DNA from: Amycolatopsis japonica | GTDB taxonomy: Bacteria; Actinomycetota; Actinomycetes; Mycobacteriales; Pseudonocardiaceae | Length of the DNA: 64,000 bases | Direction: 5' to 3' | NCBI RefSeq assembly: GCF_000732925.1 | Contig: NZ_CP008953.1 | Coordinates: 4,030,001 to 4,094,000, forward strand | In this document: piece after piece, positions 23,305 through 33,061 of the stretch | Layout of the letters: the number at the start of each line of letters is the position of its first letter | Numbering within the stretch: position 1 is the first letter of the stretch | Made by a program: the position numbers and the translations under genes | The notes under the pieces: model-generated | The model's database searches: none | What the model saw: the letters and a program-made list of their open reading frames with translations, nothing else | Told to the model about the DNA's origin: nothing

Positions 23305-24102
23305 ATGTTGGCTGCGCAGCGTCGAGACCTGCTGATAGAACGACTCAAGACCGAAGGCCGGATCGTGGCCAAGGACCTCGCCGCCGAACTCGGCGTGTCG
23401 GAGGACAGTATTCGCCGTGACCTGCGAGAACTCGCAGACGCCGGACTCTGCCAACGGGTCTACGGCGGAGCCTTGCCGGTCTCACCCGCCACCGCGGACT
23501 ACGCGACGCGCATGGCGGTCAGTGTCGCGGGCAAGGAACGGATCGCGAAACGTGCAGCAGCGTTGATCCGGCTCGGCTCGACGGCCATCCTCGACGGCGG
23601 GACGACCGCGCTCGCGCTGGCGAAGGCGCTCCCCGTCGACCTCGAGGCGAAGATCGTCACGCACAGCCCCACGGTCGCGGCCGCGCTCGTCACGCATCCG
23701 CGGGTCGAGGTGTTCCTCATCGGCGGGCGGCTCTTCAAACACTCCGCCGTCACCTGCGGGGCGGCCGCGGCGGAGGCCGCGATGGGGATCAACGCCGATC
23801 TGTTCTTCCTCGGCGTCACCGGGGTGCATCCCGAAACCGGGCTCACCACCGGCGACTCCGACGAGGCCGCGATGAAACGCACGCTCGCCAAACGGGCGGC
23901 CGACACCTACGTGCTGGCCAGTTCCGAGAAGATCGGCGCGGCCTCGCCGTTCACCGTGCTCCCCCTGTCCGACGTCGCGGGCGTGATCACCGACGCCGCG
24001 CCGGACGAGCCGACGGTGAAGGAACTGGGGAAACTCGGGGTGAGCGTGCTGGGCGTCAGCCCTTCTTGGCCAGCCCGCGAAGCTGCTGCCAGCGACGCTT
24101 GA
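23305..24102 (+). CDS. DeoR family transcriptional regulator
   Basis: 265 residues. The N-terminal DeoR helix-turn-helix is complete: QRRDLLIERLKTEGRIVAKDLAAELGVSEDSIRRDLREL, then RVYGGALP. The C-terminal DeoRC sugar-phosphate sensor domain has ILDGGTTALALAKALP, VFLIGGRLF, FFLGVTGVHPETGLT and DEAAMKRTLAKRA. A phosphorylated sugar or nucleoside is the expected effector. ATG 23305 has GGAGG nine bases upstream. Its 3' end overlaps the convergent ppm gene by 47 bp. Confidence 0.88.
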   Translation: MLAAQRRDLLIERLKTEGRIVAKDLAAELGVSEDSIRRDLRELADAGLCQRVYGGALPVSPATADYATRMAVSVAGKERIAKRAAALIRLGSTAILDGGTTALALAKALPVDLEAKIVTHSPTVAAALVTHPRVEVFLIGGRLFKHSAVTCGAAAAEAAMGINADLFFLGVTGVHPETGLTTGDSDEAAMKRTLAKRAADTYVLASSEKIGAASPFTVLPLSDVAGVITDAAPDEPTVKELGKLGVSVLGVSPSWPAREAAASDA

Positions 24103-24823
24103 GCCCCCACAGCCCGACCAGGACGATCGCCTCGCGCACGACCGAGCCGCTCATCTTCGACTGACCGACCTCGCGTTCGGTGAAGGTGATCGGTACCTCG
24201 ACGACCTCGAACCCGGCGAGCGCCGTACGGAACGCCAGGTCGATCTGGAAGCAGTAGCCGCGCGAGGCGATCTCGTCGAGCGGGAGCTTCTCCAGCACCG
24301 TGCGGCGGTACGCGCGGAAACCGGCGGTGATGTCCTTGATCTTCGTGCCGAGCGCGACCCTCGCGTAGAAGTTCGCCATCCACGACAGCGCCTTGCGCTG
24401 GAACGGCCAGTTCACCGTGCTGCCGCCGGGAACGTAACGGGAGCCGATGGACAAGTCCGCGTCCTCGAGTGCGGCCAGCACCCGGGGCAGATCCTCCGGC
24501 GCGTGCGAGCCGTCGGCGTCCATCTCGACGATGGTGGCGTAGTCGCGGGAGAGCCCCCAGCGGAATCCCGCGACGTACGCGGCGCCGAGGCCGGCCTTCT
24601 CGGTGCGGTGCATGACGTGGATCCGCTCGTCGGCCTTCGCGAGCTCGTCGGCGACGTCACCGGTGCCGTCCGGGCTGCCGTCGTCGACGACGAGGGCGTG
24701 CACGTCCGGGAGTGCTTCGAGCAGACGTTCCAGGATCGGGCCGATGTTGTCCCGCTCGTTGTACGTCGGGACCACCACCAGCACCGGGTCGATTCCCTGG
24801 GCCCCCCGCGGCGCCTGCGCCAT
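24056..24823 (-). CDS. ppm1: Polyprenol monophosphomannose synthase
   Basis: 255 residues. It is a GT2 glycosyltransferase of the dolichol-phosphate mannose synthase type: VVVPTYNERDNIGPIL, VVDDGSPDGTGDVAD, the DADGSH metal motif, and FRAYRRTVLEKLP near the C-terminus. It has no transmembrane segment of its own beyond the family core. It transfers mannose from GDP-mannose to polyprenol phosphate, supplying lipomannan and protein O-mannosylation. It lies 26 bp downstream of lnt, an order matching the lnt-ppm1 unit of mycobacteria, where the two may be fused. Confidence 0.88.
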   Translation of the reverse strand: MAQAPRGAQGIDPVLVVVPTYNERDNIGPILERLLEALPDVHALVVDDGSPDGTGDVADELAKADERIHVMHRTEKAGLGAAYVAGFRWGLSRDYATIVEMDADGSHAPEDLPRVLAALEDADLSIGSRYVPGGSTVNWPFQRKALSWMANFYARVALGTKIKDITAGFRAYRRTVLEKLPLDEIASRGYCFQIDLAFRTALAGFEVVEVPITFTEREVGQSKMSGSVVREAIVLVGLWGLKRRWQQLRGLAKKG

Positions 24824-24849
24824 CCGCTTTTCCTCCGTGTTCCGGCGGG

Positions 24850-26442
24850 TCAGCCCGCCGCTTCCCTCGTTGCCTTGGCGGCGCTCGCGCGCCGGGTGCG
24901 GAAACGGAGTACGTACCCGCCGGTAACCCCGGCGATCGCCAGGGCCAGCAGCCCGTACTCCGTCGTCACACCGAGTAGATCCGACAGCGTAGTCTGCTGC
25001 CTCAGCGGTACGCGCCCCACCAGGGAGTCTGCGGTGAACAGGCTGGTGGAGGCCTTGATCGAACCGTCGGGCGCGACGATCGCGCTGACCCCGCTGGTGG
25101 CCGAAACGATCACCGCGCGCCCGTGCTCGACCGCTCGCAGCCGCGACATCGCCAGCTGCTGGTAGCTCATCTCCCCCGGTCCGTACCAGGCGTTGTTGGT
25201 CGGCACGACGAGCAGTTCCGCGCCGTCGGCGACCGATTCGCGGGCCGGGTAGTCGAACGCGGTCTCGTAGCAGATGAAGACGCCGACCTTGGTCCCCGCG
25301 ACCGACAGCGCGGCGTTGGCGCCGTCACCCGGTGTCATGTTCGCCACGCTGTCGACGAACGGCGTCACCAGCTTCGCGACCTCGCGGGCCGGGACGTACT
25401 CGCCGAACGGGACCAGCTGCTGCTTGGCGTAGCGCTGACCGGGGCCGGTCGCCGGATCCCAGACCAGCGCGGAGTTCTGGGCGGTGCCGTCGGGCAGCCG
25501 GACCAGCGCGCCGATGATCGCCTGCGTGCCGTAGTCGCGGACCATCTGGTCGACGCCGGCGTCACCGGTGCGCATGGCCATCGCGGTCTCGGGCCACACC
25601 AGCAGATCGACCTTGGTGTTGCTCGCCTTCAGCTTTTCCAGCAGGCGGGCGCTTTCGGTGAGGTGGTTGCTCCGCAGTTCGTCGCGGCGGCCTTCCAGCG
25701 CCAGGCCGATGTCCGGCGCGTTGCCCTGCACCGTGGCGACGGTGAGTTCGCCGTCCTGGGCTTCGGTGCCGATCGTCGGCCACACCGCGAGTCCCGCCAC
25801 CACCGGCACCAGCGTCAGCGCCGACGTGGCGATCAGGGAACGCCGCGGATCGGCGCCCCTCAGCCGCAGGCACAGCGCCGCGAGCCCGAAACCGGTCAGC
25901 ACGACGGCGAGACCGACCAGCGGAGCGCCACCGATCGAGGCCAGCGAGACGAAGGCGCCCTCGGGCTGACTGAACGCAACCCGGCCCCACGGGAAACCGC
26001 CGAACGGGAACCAGGCCCGCGGTGTCTCCAGCGCGATGATCACCAACGCGGCCCACAACGGTCCGAGCGGAAGCCTCCACACCACGGTGGCGAACGCGCC
26101 GCCGAAACCGAGGTACACCGACAGCGCCATCGACAGCGCGATCCACGGCCACGGCCCGAAATCCGGGCCGAGGAAGTCCAGCAGCCACGTCAGCAGCGGG
26201 AGGAAGAACCCCATCCCGAACACGAACGCGTAGCCGAACGCGCCCCGGAACCTGCGTCCGTGCACCACCAGCGCGAAGCCGGTGAACGCCAGCGGCGCGA
26301 GCCACCACAGCGGACGCGGCGCGAAACTGAGGTACAGCGTGAAACCCGACGCCGCGGCGACGAGGAAACGCAGGAGCCAGGCGCGGGAGAACCGCTTCCG
26401 GGGCGCCGCTTCGGGGTCCGGATCGGTCACGGTCGAGGACAC
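24850..26442 (-). CDS. lnt: Apolipoprotein N-acyltransferase
   Basis: 530 residues with about six N-terminal membrane segments (FLVAAASGFTLYLSFAP and on). A periplasmic nitrilase-type domain and a final membrane helix follow. The catalytic Glu-Lys-Cys triad is visible in VWPETAMAM, AKQQLVPFGEYVP and FICYETAFDYP. It transfers the third acyl chain to the N-terminal cysteine of lipoproteins. GTG 26442 has TAGGGT six bases upstream, so a leaderless mRNA is likely. It forms an operon with ppm1. Confidence 0.9.
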   Translation of the reverse strand: MSSTVTDPDPEAAPRKRFSRAWLLRFLVAAASGFTLYLSFAPRPLWWLAPLAFTGFALVVHGRRFRGAFGYAFVFGMGFFLPLLTWLLDFLGPDFGPWPWIALSMALSVYLGFGGAFATVVWRLPLGPLWAALVIIALETPRAWFPFGGFPWGRVAFSQPEGAFVSLASIGGAPLVGLAVVLTGFGLAALCLRLRGADPRRSLIATSALTLVPVVAGLAVWPTIGTEAQDGELTVATVQGNAPDIGLALEGRRDELRSNHLTESARLLEKLKASNTKVDLLVWPETAMAMRTGDAGVDQMVRDYGTQAIIGALVRLPDGTAQNSALVWDPATGPGQRYAKQQLVPFGEYVPAREVAKLVTPFVDSVANMTPGDGANAALSVAGTKVGVFICYETAFDYPARESVADGAELLVVPTNNAWYGPGEMSYQQLAMSRLRAVEHGRAVIVSATSGVSAIVAPDGSIKASTSLFTADSLVGRVPLRQQTTLSDLLGVTTEYGLLALAIAGVTGGYVLRFRTRRASAAKATREAAG

Positions 26443-26451
26443 CCCTGAACC

Positions 26452-28062
26452 CTAGGCCGTGCGGGTGAACACATCGTGGATGACCTCTCCGTCGCGGACC
26501 GTGCGCAGGCACCGGGGCAGCGTCGCCCCCTCGGCCAGGTTCGGCAGCGGGGGCACCCCCGCGCGCGGGTCGGTCGACCAGCGCTGCACCCGCGAGTCCG
26601 GCGTCGCGACGACGAGATCCTCGGCGTCCCAGATCGCGTAGTGCGCGGGAGCGCCCGGGACCAGGCTGCCGGTGACGCCGTCGTTCACTCCGGCGGCGCG
26701 GTGTCCCGCGCGGGTGTGGGCAGTGAAGGACGCACGAGCCGACAGACCCGAACCCGGCGTGCGGTGATAGGTCCCGGCGCGGACGGTGGCCCACGGGTCG
26801 ACAGGTGTGACGGGAGCGTCGGAGCCGAAAGCGAGCAGGACCCCTTCGGCGGCCATGGCGGCGAAGGGGTTGAGCTTCGGAGCCCGTTCGCCGCCGAGAC
26901 GGTCGACGTACATGCCGTGCTCGCCGCCCCATTCCGCGTCGAACTGCGGCTGGACCGACGCGACCACGCCCCAGCCGGCGAGCTCCTTCGCCTGACCGGC
27001 GTCGATCATCTCGACGTGCTCGAGCCGGTGGTGCCGGGCCGCCAGCGCTCGACGGCCGACGATCTTCTCCGCGCGCCGGAATCCTTCGACGACCTCGGCC
27101 ACGGCGGCGTCGCCGATGACGTGGAAACCGGCCTGCAGTTCGGCCTCGGTGCAGGCGGCGACGTGTTCGGCGATGGCGGCGGCGTCGAGGTAGAGCGTTC
27201 CGGTGGTGCCGTGGGCGTCGGCGTACGGCTCGTGCAGCGCGGCCGTGCGGGAGCCGAGCGCGCCGTCGACGAACAGATCGCCCGCGACTCCCCTGGCGCC
27301 GAGCGCGCGGGCGGTGTCGACTCCGCCACGCTCCCCCCAGTAGCCGACGACCTCCGGCAGTCCCGGCTCGGACGCGAGCGTGAGCAGGTCGGTGAGGTCT
27401 TCCGCGCCGGAGATGTCCGGGCCCGCGCATTCGTGGACGCTCACGACACCGCGCGCGGCGGCTTCGGCGAGGAACGCGCGCTGGGCCTCGCGGCGCTGCT
27501 GCGGGGTGATGGCGTCGCGCATCGCGGCGCGCACGAGGTGGTGGGCGTCGCGAGTCAGCGGTCCGTCGGGCGACCAGCCCGGCGCCTCGTGCACTCCGGC
27601 GGCCAGCGCGACGAGGGCGCTGGAGACGAGCGCGGAGTGGACGTCGACCCGGCTCAGGTACACCGGGGCGCCGTTCGCGGCCTCGTCGATCTCGGCGCGG
27701 CTGGGCAGCCTGCCGTCAGTCCAGCGGGATTCGTCCCAGCCGTGTGCGACCAGCACCTGGCCGGGCCGGACGGCGTCGCGGACCGCGGCCAGGAGTTCGG
27801 CGGCGCCGCGGACGTTCGCGAGGTTCAGGCCGGTGAGGTGCAGTCCGGTCGCGGTGGCGTGGACGTGCGCGTCGACGAAGGCCGGGGCGACGAAGGCGCC
27901 GTCGAGGTCGACCGGTTCGGCGTCGGGATGCAGTGCTTTGGCCGGGCCGTCCTGCCCCACCCAGACGACGATGCCGTCGGTGATCGCCATGGCGGTGGCG
28001 TCGGGAGCCGAGGGGCTGTAGATGCGCCCGCCGAGCAGGAGCGTCGTTCGCGCGTTCGTCAC
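26452..28062 (-). CDS. YtcJ-like metal-dependent amidohydrolase
   Basis: 536 residues. LLLGGRIYSPSAPDATAMAI and AFVAPAFVDAHVHATATGLHLTG give the N-terminal beta sandwich and the HxH metal site. LVAHGWDESRW, GFHVIGDAAVAEVVEGF, HHRLEHVEMI and FGSDAPVTPVDPW complete the YtcJ-type amidohydrolase pattern. The substrate is unknown; hydrolysis of an amide or N-acyl compound is expected. Start GTG 28062 abuts a GGAGG, which is closer than usual for a Shine-Dalgarno, so the true start remains uncertain. It is divergent from kamA. Confidence 0.82.
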   Translation of the reverse strand: MTNARTTLLLGGRIYSPSAPDATAMAITDGIVVWVGQDGPAKALHPDAEPVDLDGAFVAPAFVDAHVHATATGLHLTGLNLANVRGAAELLAAVRDAVRPGQVLVAHGWDESRWTDGRLPSRAEIDEAANGAPVYLSRVDVHSALVSSALVALAAGVHEAPGWSPDGPLTRDAHHLVRAAMRDAITPQQRREAQRAFLAEAAARGVVSVHECAGPDISGAEDLTDLLTLASEPGLPEVVGYWGERGGVDTARALGARGVAGDLFVDGALGSRTAALHEPYADAHGTTGTLYLDAAAIAEHVAACTEAELQAGFHVIGDAAVAEVVEGFRRAEKIVGRRALAARHHRLEHVEMIDAGQAKELAGWGVVASVQPQFDAEWGGEHGMYVDRLGGERAPKLNPFAAMAAEGVLLAFGSDAPVTPVDPWATVRAGTYHRTPGSGLSARASFTAHTRAGHRAAGVNDGVTGSLVPGAPAHYAIWDAEDLVVATPDSRVQRWSTDPRAGVPPLPNLAEGATLPRCLRTVRDGEVIHDVFTRTA

Positions 28063-28204
28063 CCTCCTGAGTTTGCAGCGTGCGGAAGCCCACGTGACCG
28101 GCGGGTCGGCAAGATTTCGACACACCCCGCAGGACAGGAATATTTACGTCTTCAGAACGATGTGACAGGATATTTTCACGCGTTTCCGACGACGAGGAGT
28201 ACAA

Positions 28205-29593
28205 GTGACTGCGATCCAGGAACCGACCTCGCCGGTGGCCGCCTACGATCAGCCCTACGACTACACCCGTGTCGAGCTGACCGAACCCGACTGGCGCCGC
28301 TTCCCCGGCTGGCACGACGTGACCGAGGCAGAGTGGCGCGACGCGCAGTGGCAGCGAGTGCACTGCATCCGTAACGCCAAGCAGCTGCGCGCCCTGATGG
28401 GCGATCAGCTGGAGGAGCGCTTCTACGAGGACATGCTCGCCGACCAGCGCGAGATGGCCACGATGTCGATGCTCCTGCCGCCGCAGATGATCAACACGAT
28501 GGCGCCCAACGCGGGCACCGACCCGGCGAAGGTGACCGAGGCCTGGTACGCCGACCCGATCCGCCGCTACATGCTCCCGGTGCGCAGCGACCGCGACACC
28601 GAGTGGCCGAGCCACCCGCACTCCGAGCGGGACTCGCTGCACGAGGCGGAGATGTGGGTCGTGGAGGGGCTGACCCACCGCTACCCCACCAAGGTCCTCG
28701 CCGAGATGATCTCCACCTGCCCCCAGTACTGCGGGCATTGCACCCGGATGGACCTGGTCGGCAACTCCACGGAACAGGTCGAGAAGCACAAGCTCTCGCT
28801 CAAACCGGTCGACCGCCAGGACGCGATGATCGAGTACCTGAGGAAGACCCCCGGCGTACGTGACGTCGTGGTCTCCGGCGGCGACGTCGCGAACGTGCCG
28901 TGGCCGCAGCTCGAGTCGTTCCTGATGCGACTGATGGACATCGACACCGTCCGCGACATCCGGCTCGCCACCAAGGCGCTCGCCGCCCTGCCGCAGCACT
29001 GGATCCAGCCGAAGGTCGTCGAAGGTCTCGAACGCGTAGCCGGCACCGCTCAGCGCCGCGGCGTCAACCTCGCGATCCACACCCACGTCAACCACGCCCA
29101 GTCGGTGACCCCGCTGGTCGCGGAAGCCGCCAGGACCGCGCTCGACGTCGGCGTCCGCGACGTGCGCAACCAGGGCGTGCTGATGAAGGGCGTGAACGCG
29201 ACCCCTGCCGACCTGCTCGATCTGTGCTTCGCGCTGCAGGGCGAGGCGAACATCCTGCCGTACTACTTCTATATGTGCGACATGATCCCGAACGCCGAGC
29301 ACTGGCGGGTTTCCGTGCACGAGGCACAGGAACTGCAGCACGCGATCATGGGCTACCTGCCCGGCTACGCCACGCCGCGGATCGTCTGCGACGTGCCCTA
29401 CGTCGGGAAGCGCTGGGTCCACCAGCTCGCCGAATATGACCGCGAGCTGGGGATTTCCTACTGGACCAAGAACTACCGGACCGGGATCGAGCACGAGGAC
29501 CCGGAAGCCTTGCAGCGTCGGTACCCCTACTACGACCCGATCTCCACGCTGCCGGAAGCCGGCCAGCGCTGGTGGGCCAGCCAGCCCGGCTGA
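28205..29593 (+). CDS. kamA: KamA-family radical SAM aminomutase
   Basis: 462 residues. The radical SAM cluster motif is STCPQYCGHCTRMDLVG, a CX3CX2C pattern. VVSGGDVANVPWPQLESFL and GVNLAIHTHVNHAQSVTPLV follow the lysine 2,3-aminomutase fold. The PLP lysine is expected in the C-terminal region near PYVGKRWVHQLAEYD. Such enzymes move an alpha-amino group to the beta position, using SAM and PLP. GAGGAG precedes the GTG start by about six bases. No lysine-fermentation or antibiotic genes adjoin, so the pathway is unclear. A damaged copy of its 3' part lies at 34951-35127. Confidence 0.85.
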   Translation: MTAIQEPTSPVAAYDQPYDYTRVELTEPDWRRFPGWHDVTEAEWRDAQWQRVHCIRNAKQLRALMGDQLEERFYEDMLADQREMATMSMLLPPQMINTMAPNAGTDPAKVTEAWYADPIRRYMLPVRSDRDTEWPSHPHSERDSLHEAEMWVVEGLTHRYPTKVLAEMISTCPQYCGHCTRMDLVGNSTEQVEKHKLSLKPVDRQDAMIEYLRKTPGVRDVVVSGGDVANVPWPQLESFLMRLMDIDTVRDIRLATKALAALPQHWIQPKVVEGLERVAGTAQRRGVNLAIHTHVNHAQSVTPLVAEAARTALDVGVRDVRNQGVLMKGVNATPADLLDLCFALQGEANILPYYFYMCDMIPNAEHWRVSVHEAQELQHAIMGYLPGYATPRIVCDVPYVGKRWVHQLAEYDRELGISYWTKNYRTGIEHEDPEALQRRYPYYDPISTLPEAGQRWWASQPG

Positions 29594-29615
29594 CTTCCGC
29601 ATGTTCGTAGATGAA

Positions 29616-29650
29616 ACCGGTGGTCCCGAACGTCGTTCGGGACCACCGGT
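29616..29650 (+). terminator. kamA terminator hairpin
   Basis: ACCGGTGGTCCCGAA (29616-29630) pairs perfectly with 29636-29650 around loop CGTCG, 22 bp after the kamA stop codon. Confidence 0.8.
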
Positions 29651-30059
29651 AACGGCAAGCCGCAGACAAACCAGCCACCCGATCGATCGGCAAGTCGCGA
29701 TCGACAGGTCGACCGACAGCGCAGCACTGTCTCCCGACGAGATACCGTGCTCGCCCTCACCATGAGGGTGCCCGCGTCGCACCCCAGGTCACCAACCGGT
29801 GACGCAAGGAGGTCGCCAAGATTGTGGCGGAATGCCGGACAAAGCCTGGCACGGTCTCGTCGGCGTGCTCACTCGGTTGGCGATTCGCCACCCATGATCG
29901 GCGCTCCTTTCGACATCCTGACGGCGTGGGCCCTGCTTGGCCGGCGCCGAACTGCTAATGATCGTCAGGACGCTGCCCTGGTGGGTGCGGCACGGCGATC
30001 AGTGAGAAGCGCGAGTCTTTGGGCTGGTCAATCTGACGTCGAGAAGCCCGCCCGCAGCT
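29651..30059. other. Gene-free stretch, 409 bp
   Basis: No open frame here has credible codon use or a ribosome-binding site, and no long dyad or tandem repeat is visible. It begins the accessory region that follows kamA. Confidence 0.5.
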
Positions 30060-30263
30060 TCACAGCAGGCCAGCGTGGTGGAGCTTGACGACTGCGGTGG
30101 CCAGCCCGCCGAGCAGGTTGACGCCCCAGATAAGCCGGAACATCTTGTAGGCCATGTCCCGCCGCGGCTTGGTCGAGTGCCTGCTCAGCGCGACGCGAAG
30201 ACAGCAGGCGGCCAGCGTGGCGACGAAGACGGCGTAGCCGCCGACGAACACCCAAACCCACAT
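30060..30263 (-). CDS. Small two-helix membrane protein, unknown
   Basis: 67 residues. Two hydrophobic segments, VWVFVGGYAVFVATLAACC and MFRLIWGVNLLGGLATAVV, flank a basic loop with SRHSTKPRRDM, so the loop is probably cytoplasmic. GGAGAGGA lies about nine bases before the ATG at 30263. No family is recognised. The hydrophobic pattern and the ribosome-binding site support a real gene; an overlapping frame lacks both. Confidence 0.55.
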   Translation of the reverse strand: MWVWVFVGGYAVFVATLAACCLRVALSRHSTKPRRDMAYKMFRLIWGVNLLGGLATAVVKLHHAGLL

Positions 30264-30647
30264 CGCGCAGTCCTCTCCCTAAATCCCAGGAGAGAACCTT
30301 CGGGGCCCGCTTCGCTTTATATTCACGCGAACTCGCCAGGTCAACAAAAACTTCCGAATTGCTAACCCCTGCAAACCCCCAAAAGGGTGAACGCCGTTGG
30401 AGGGGTGTAGTGATGTTGCGACGACCGTGTCAGTACCTCGTGGATGGCGGAATGATGGCGTTGAGAACGACGTCCCGGTCGAAGTAGGTCGTCGGTGTGC
30501 ATCTTCTTTCTGGAGGATCTGGCGGGCGCGGGTCACGGCCGGAGCCCTGGCATCGGAGCAGTCGTCTCGCCGAAGAGGTCCAGCGGCGCCTCATGCGGGT
30601 GGACGCGGGTGGCCGTAGCGCCGTTCGCCGCGTCGTCGGCGGACGAG
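30264..30647. other. Gene-free stretch, 384 bp, lower GC near 30300-30390
   Basis: No convincing gene. On the minus strand one frame reads FDRDVVLNAIIPPSTRY before a stop (about 30433-30475), which has protein-like composition and may be the end of a decayed gene. It could not be assigned. Confidence 0.35.
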
Positions 30648-31166
30648 CTAAGGGCCGCCCACCAGGTCGTATGCCAGGTAACAGTCGTTGGATGCCGCGA
30701 CGACCACCCTCGTCACTGTCTCTCCCGGCGGGATGGCACCAGCCGTGAAAAGGGGGTGTGAAGGTCCGAACAGGGTGAAGACGTCATCAACCTTCATCAA
30801 CTGCGCGTCTCCTGCGCCTTCCGTCATGCCTAGTCCGGCACGAGGCATGCAGTAAGGCATTGCTCGCTGTTCGGGGGTTTTCTCGTCTTCGCACCATTGT
30901 GCGCCAGCGCATGTTATGGGGCTGCGGTAGTCCCTGCCGTTGTATTGGACTTGGTGTGGAAGGCCCTTGTCTTCTGGCAGGGCGTAGCCGAAGTGGTTCG
31001 CCACCTTAGAGGTGAACGCTGCTCCACAGAGCGCGCCGAGAATCGCCAACACCGCGATTGGCAGCATCACGGCACGCCGGAGGATGCGGCGTCGACGTGT
31101 CGTGGACTGTCCCTCGATGTCCTCACCGTCGTAGCGCGGCGCAGGCTCAGGTTTCTGGCCCGACAT
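30648..31166 (-). CDS. Single-pass membrane protein, unknown function
   Basis: 172 residues. A basic N-terminal tail (TTRRRRILRRAV) precedes one membrane helix (MLPIAVLAILGALCGAAF). The extracytoplasmic part of about 120 residues contains four Cys in TCAGAQWCEDEKTPEQR and MPYCMPRA, and one in SNDCYLAYDLVG. GAGAGGGG precedes the ATG at 31166 by about eight bases. No known family is recognised. The cysteine pattern suggests a disulphide-bonded exported domain. Confidence 0.6.
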   Translation of the reverse strand: MSGQKPEPAPRYDGEDIEGQSTTRRRRILRRAVMLPIAVLAILGALCGAAFTSKVANHFGYALPEDKGLPHQVQYNGRDYRSPITCAGAQWCEDEKTPEQRAMPYCMPRAGLGMTEGAGDAQLMKVDDVFTLFGPSHPLFTAGAIPPGETVTRVVVAASNDCYLAYDLVGGP

Positions 31167-31284
31167 AGTGGCCCCTCTCGGCCTGGTGAATTATTGCTCA
31201 CTACGGTAGCGGGCGGGGGCGCCCCCGACACCCTAGTCGCGAGGTGCGTCGGGGATGACCGCGCCAGCGGTGGTGCGGCTAGCC

Positions 31285-31316
31285 GGGTTGCTCCTCGCTG
31301 CGGCGAGGAGCAACCC
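31285..31316 (-). terminator. Hairpin downstream of the amidase-domain gene
   Basis: GGGTTGCTCCTCG (31285-31297) and 31304-31316 form a perfect 13-bp stem with loop CTGCGG, 31 bp beyond the stop codon of the minus-strand gene. Confidence 0.65.
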
Positions 31317-31347
31317 TTCATATTTGTGGCTTAGTGATCACTCACTT

Positions 31348-32547
31348 TTATCCGGGCATTCCCCGTGTGTCGAAGAAGTAGAAGGCGACACGATTGCCGA
31401 CTTTTTGGGACACGGTGCTCAGTGGTATGTCCAGCTGATCAGCGGTGTGGTAGGTGAGCTTGATCTTCGACCAGTCGTGGATATTGCCCGGGGCGTTCTC
31501 GGTGATCACCATAAGGTGGTCGACATGGCCGTCGGCAACTCCGTTTTCCCAGTCCGCGGATACTACGTCGGCGATCAGGGGAGTTTCACCTCCGTAGTTA
31601 CGCAGGCGCCGGCTGTGGTAGAAGCCGAAGTCCGAGAATTCGTGGGCGATGGTCCAAGTCCTACTGTGCGAAAATCTGTTGTACTGGAACCACTTGTCGG
31701 GACCGTCCGGCCCCGGGCTACCGACGTCGGTCCACCCTCCGGCGCGCATGACCTGGGAGACGAAGTTGGTGCAGTCGTTGCCATAGCGCTCGTACGCAGG
31801 GTTGTAATTGATGGCGAACGTGCGGGCGTAGCGGACCGCGGTCTGGCGGTCGATCGGTACACCCCCGTTGAGGCCGGCAGACGGGGAACTACTGAAGGGC
31901 TGTGCCCCGGGATAGTTCGGCTTGATGTCCTTGGAGAGCAGGGATTCGCTGGCCAGATCACGCGGTGTGGCCGGCTGCAGCTTGACCGGGTTCTCATACG
32001 GGACTGGATCGGGCGCGTCAGCTGGGACATCCAGGGCGTCAGAGGTGAGGATCCAACTGGATCCTTGACGCTGAAACTCGAGCACGTGCGGAACTCGGTA
32101 GCGGGTCGCGTCCGCCGAGTCCGGCGATTCACGTTTCGCGAACACCAACCGAGTCAGCTCCTGCACCGTGACGCGGGCGGCATCGCCGGTGACCGTTACC
32201 GTCGGAGACATCAGCTCGACGACTGCGTTGCTGTACTGGGCGTAGGTGCCGACGGTCGTAGCCCGCAAGCGATCCAGCGCGGGGATCTCCGTGGCCAGCC
32301 GAGCCGCGAGGGAGCTGGTCGTCGATACCGACGTCAACGATGCGGCCGCCAGGGCCATGGGCCGGGAATCTGTGACCCGGCTGGCCCGGTCCTGCAGGTA
32401 CTGCTGGGTCAGTGCCAGCAGTACCTCGGGCTCATCGCCAGGTGCAGCTTGCGCGGTAGACGTCAAGCAGAGTGGCGCGACCACCGCCGCGGTCGCGGCC
32501 AGTGCCGCGACTCGTGTTCTGTTTCTTTCCATGCCAAATAAGCGCAC
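31348..32547 (-). CDS. Secreted protein with C-terminal putative amidase (Amidase_6-like) domain
   Basis: About 399 residues. The signal peptide (RVAALAATAAVVAPLCLTS, cleavage near AQA-APG) is followed by about 200 residues resembling an NTF2-like or scaffold domain. The C-terminal domain has ARTFAINYNPAYERYGNDC, CTNFVSQVMRAGGW, and GHVDHLMVITENAP. These provide the Cys and His of an Amidase_6 (NlpC/P60-like) enzyme. GTG 32547 is preferred because GGGAGG lies four bases upstream; ATG 32532 is the alternative. It probably cleaves peptide or amide bonds outside the cell. Confidence 0.75.
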   Translation of the reverse strand: MRLFGMERNRTRVAALAATAAVVAPLCLTSTAQAAPGDEPEVLLALTQQYLQDRASRVTDSRPMALAAASLTSVSTTSSLAARLATEIPALDRLRATTVGTYAQYSNAVVELMSPTVTVTGDAARVTVQELTRLVFAKRESPDSADATRYRVPHVLEFQRQGSSWILTSDALDVPADAPDPVPYENPVKLQPATPRDLASESLLSKDIKPNYPGAQPFSSSPSAGLNGGVPIDRQTAVRYARTFAINYNPAYERYGNDCTNFVSQVMRAGGWTDVGSPGPDGPDKWFQYNRFSHSRTWTIAHEFSDFGFYHSRRLRNYGGETPLIADVVSADWENGVADGHVDHLMVITENAPGNIHDWSKIKLTYHTADQLDIPLSTVSQKVGNRVAFYFFDTRGMPG

Positions 32548-33061
32548 AAAACCTCCCAAAATAATTCTCTACCATAATTCGGGACATCGACAATTCAGCT
32601 CGCCGAAGTGTACGAAATCGACCTACGGCCGACCTATTTGAGTCGACAGCACCCGAGAAACGCCTTGCCAGATAGGCGTGGAATCAATACCTGGGCGAGC
32701 GCGTGACAAGCACTTTGAGCGAAGGTCCTTACACTGCACCCCAGGCCGTCAACTACCGACACACTTACTCAGCGCAAATCCCCCTTTGCGACCGTCAACA
32801 GAATGATCGCGATCATCGCCAACTAGCATCGTTCACAACAAAACCCCAGATGGAACGCGTCATGAACTCGACTCCTCAAGGAACCTAGCGCCCAGTAAAG
32901 ACTCGACGTAACCCCTTTGAGTGTTGATCACTCGAATGGACCAGATTTTCGAAACAGTGCCCTTTTGCGGAAAAAAGATTCCCTGGCGTGGTTTTCTGTG
33001 GATTTCATAGCGAAGATAGTCTTGTTTACGCCAGGGCCGCACGCCGACCGACGAAAGCTCG
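32548..33061. other. Gene-free stretch, 514 bp, comparatively A/T-rich
   Basis: No credible coding frame. It contains one perfect 14-bp palindrome, ATGATCGCGATCAT, at 32803-32816, and an A/T-rich upstream flank of the amidase gene. The base composition is less GC-biased than the surrounding core genes. Confidence 0.5.
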
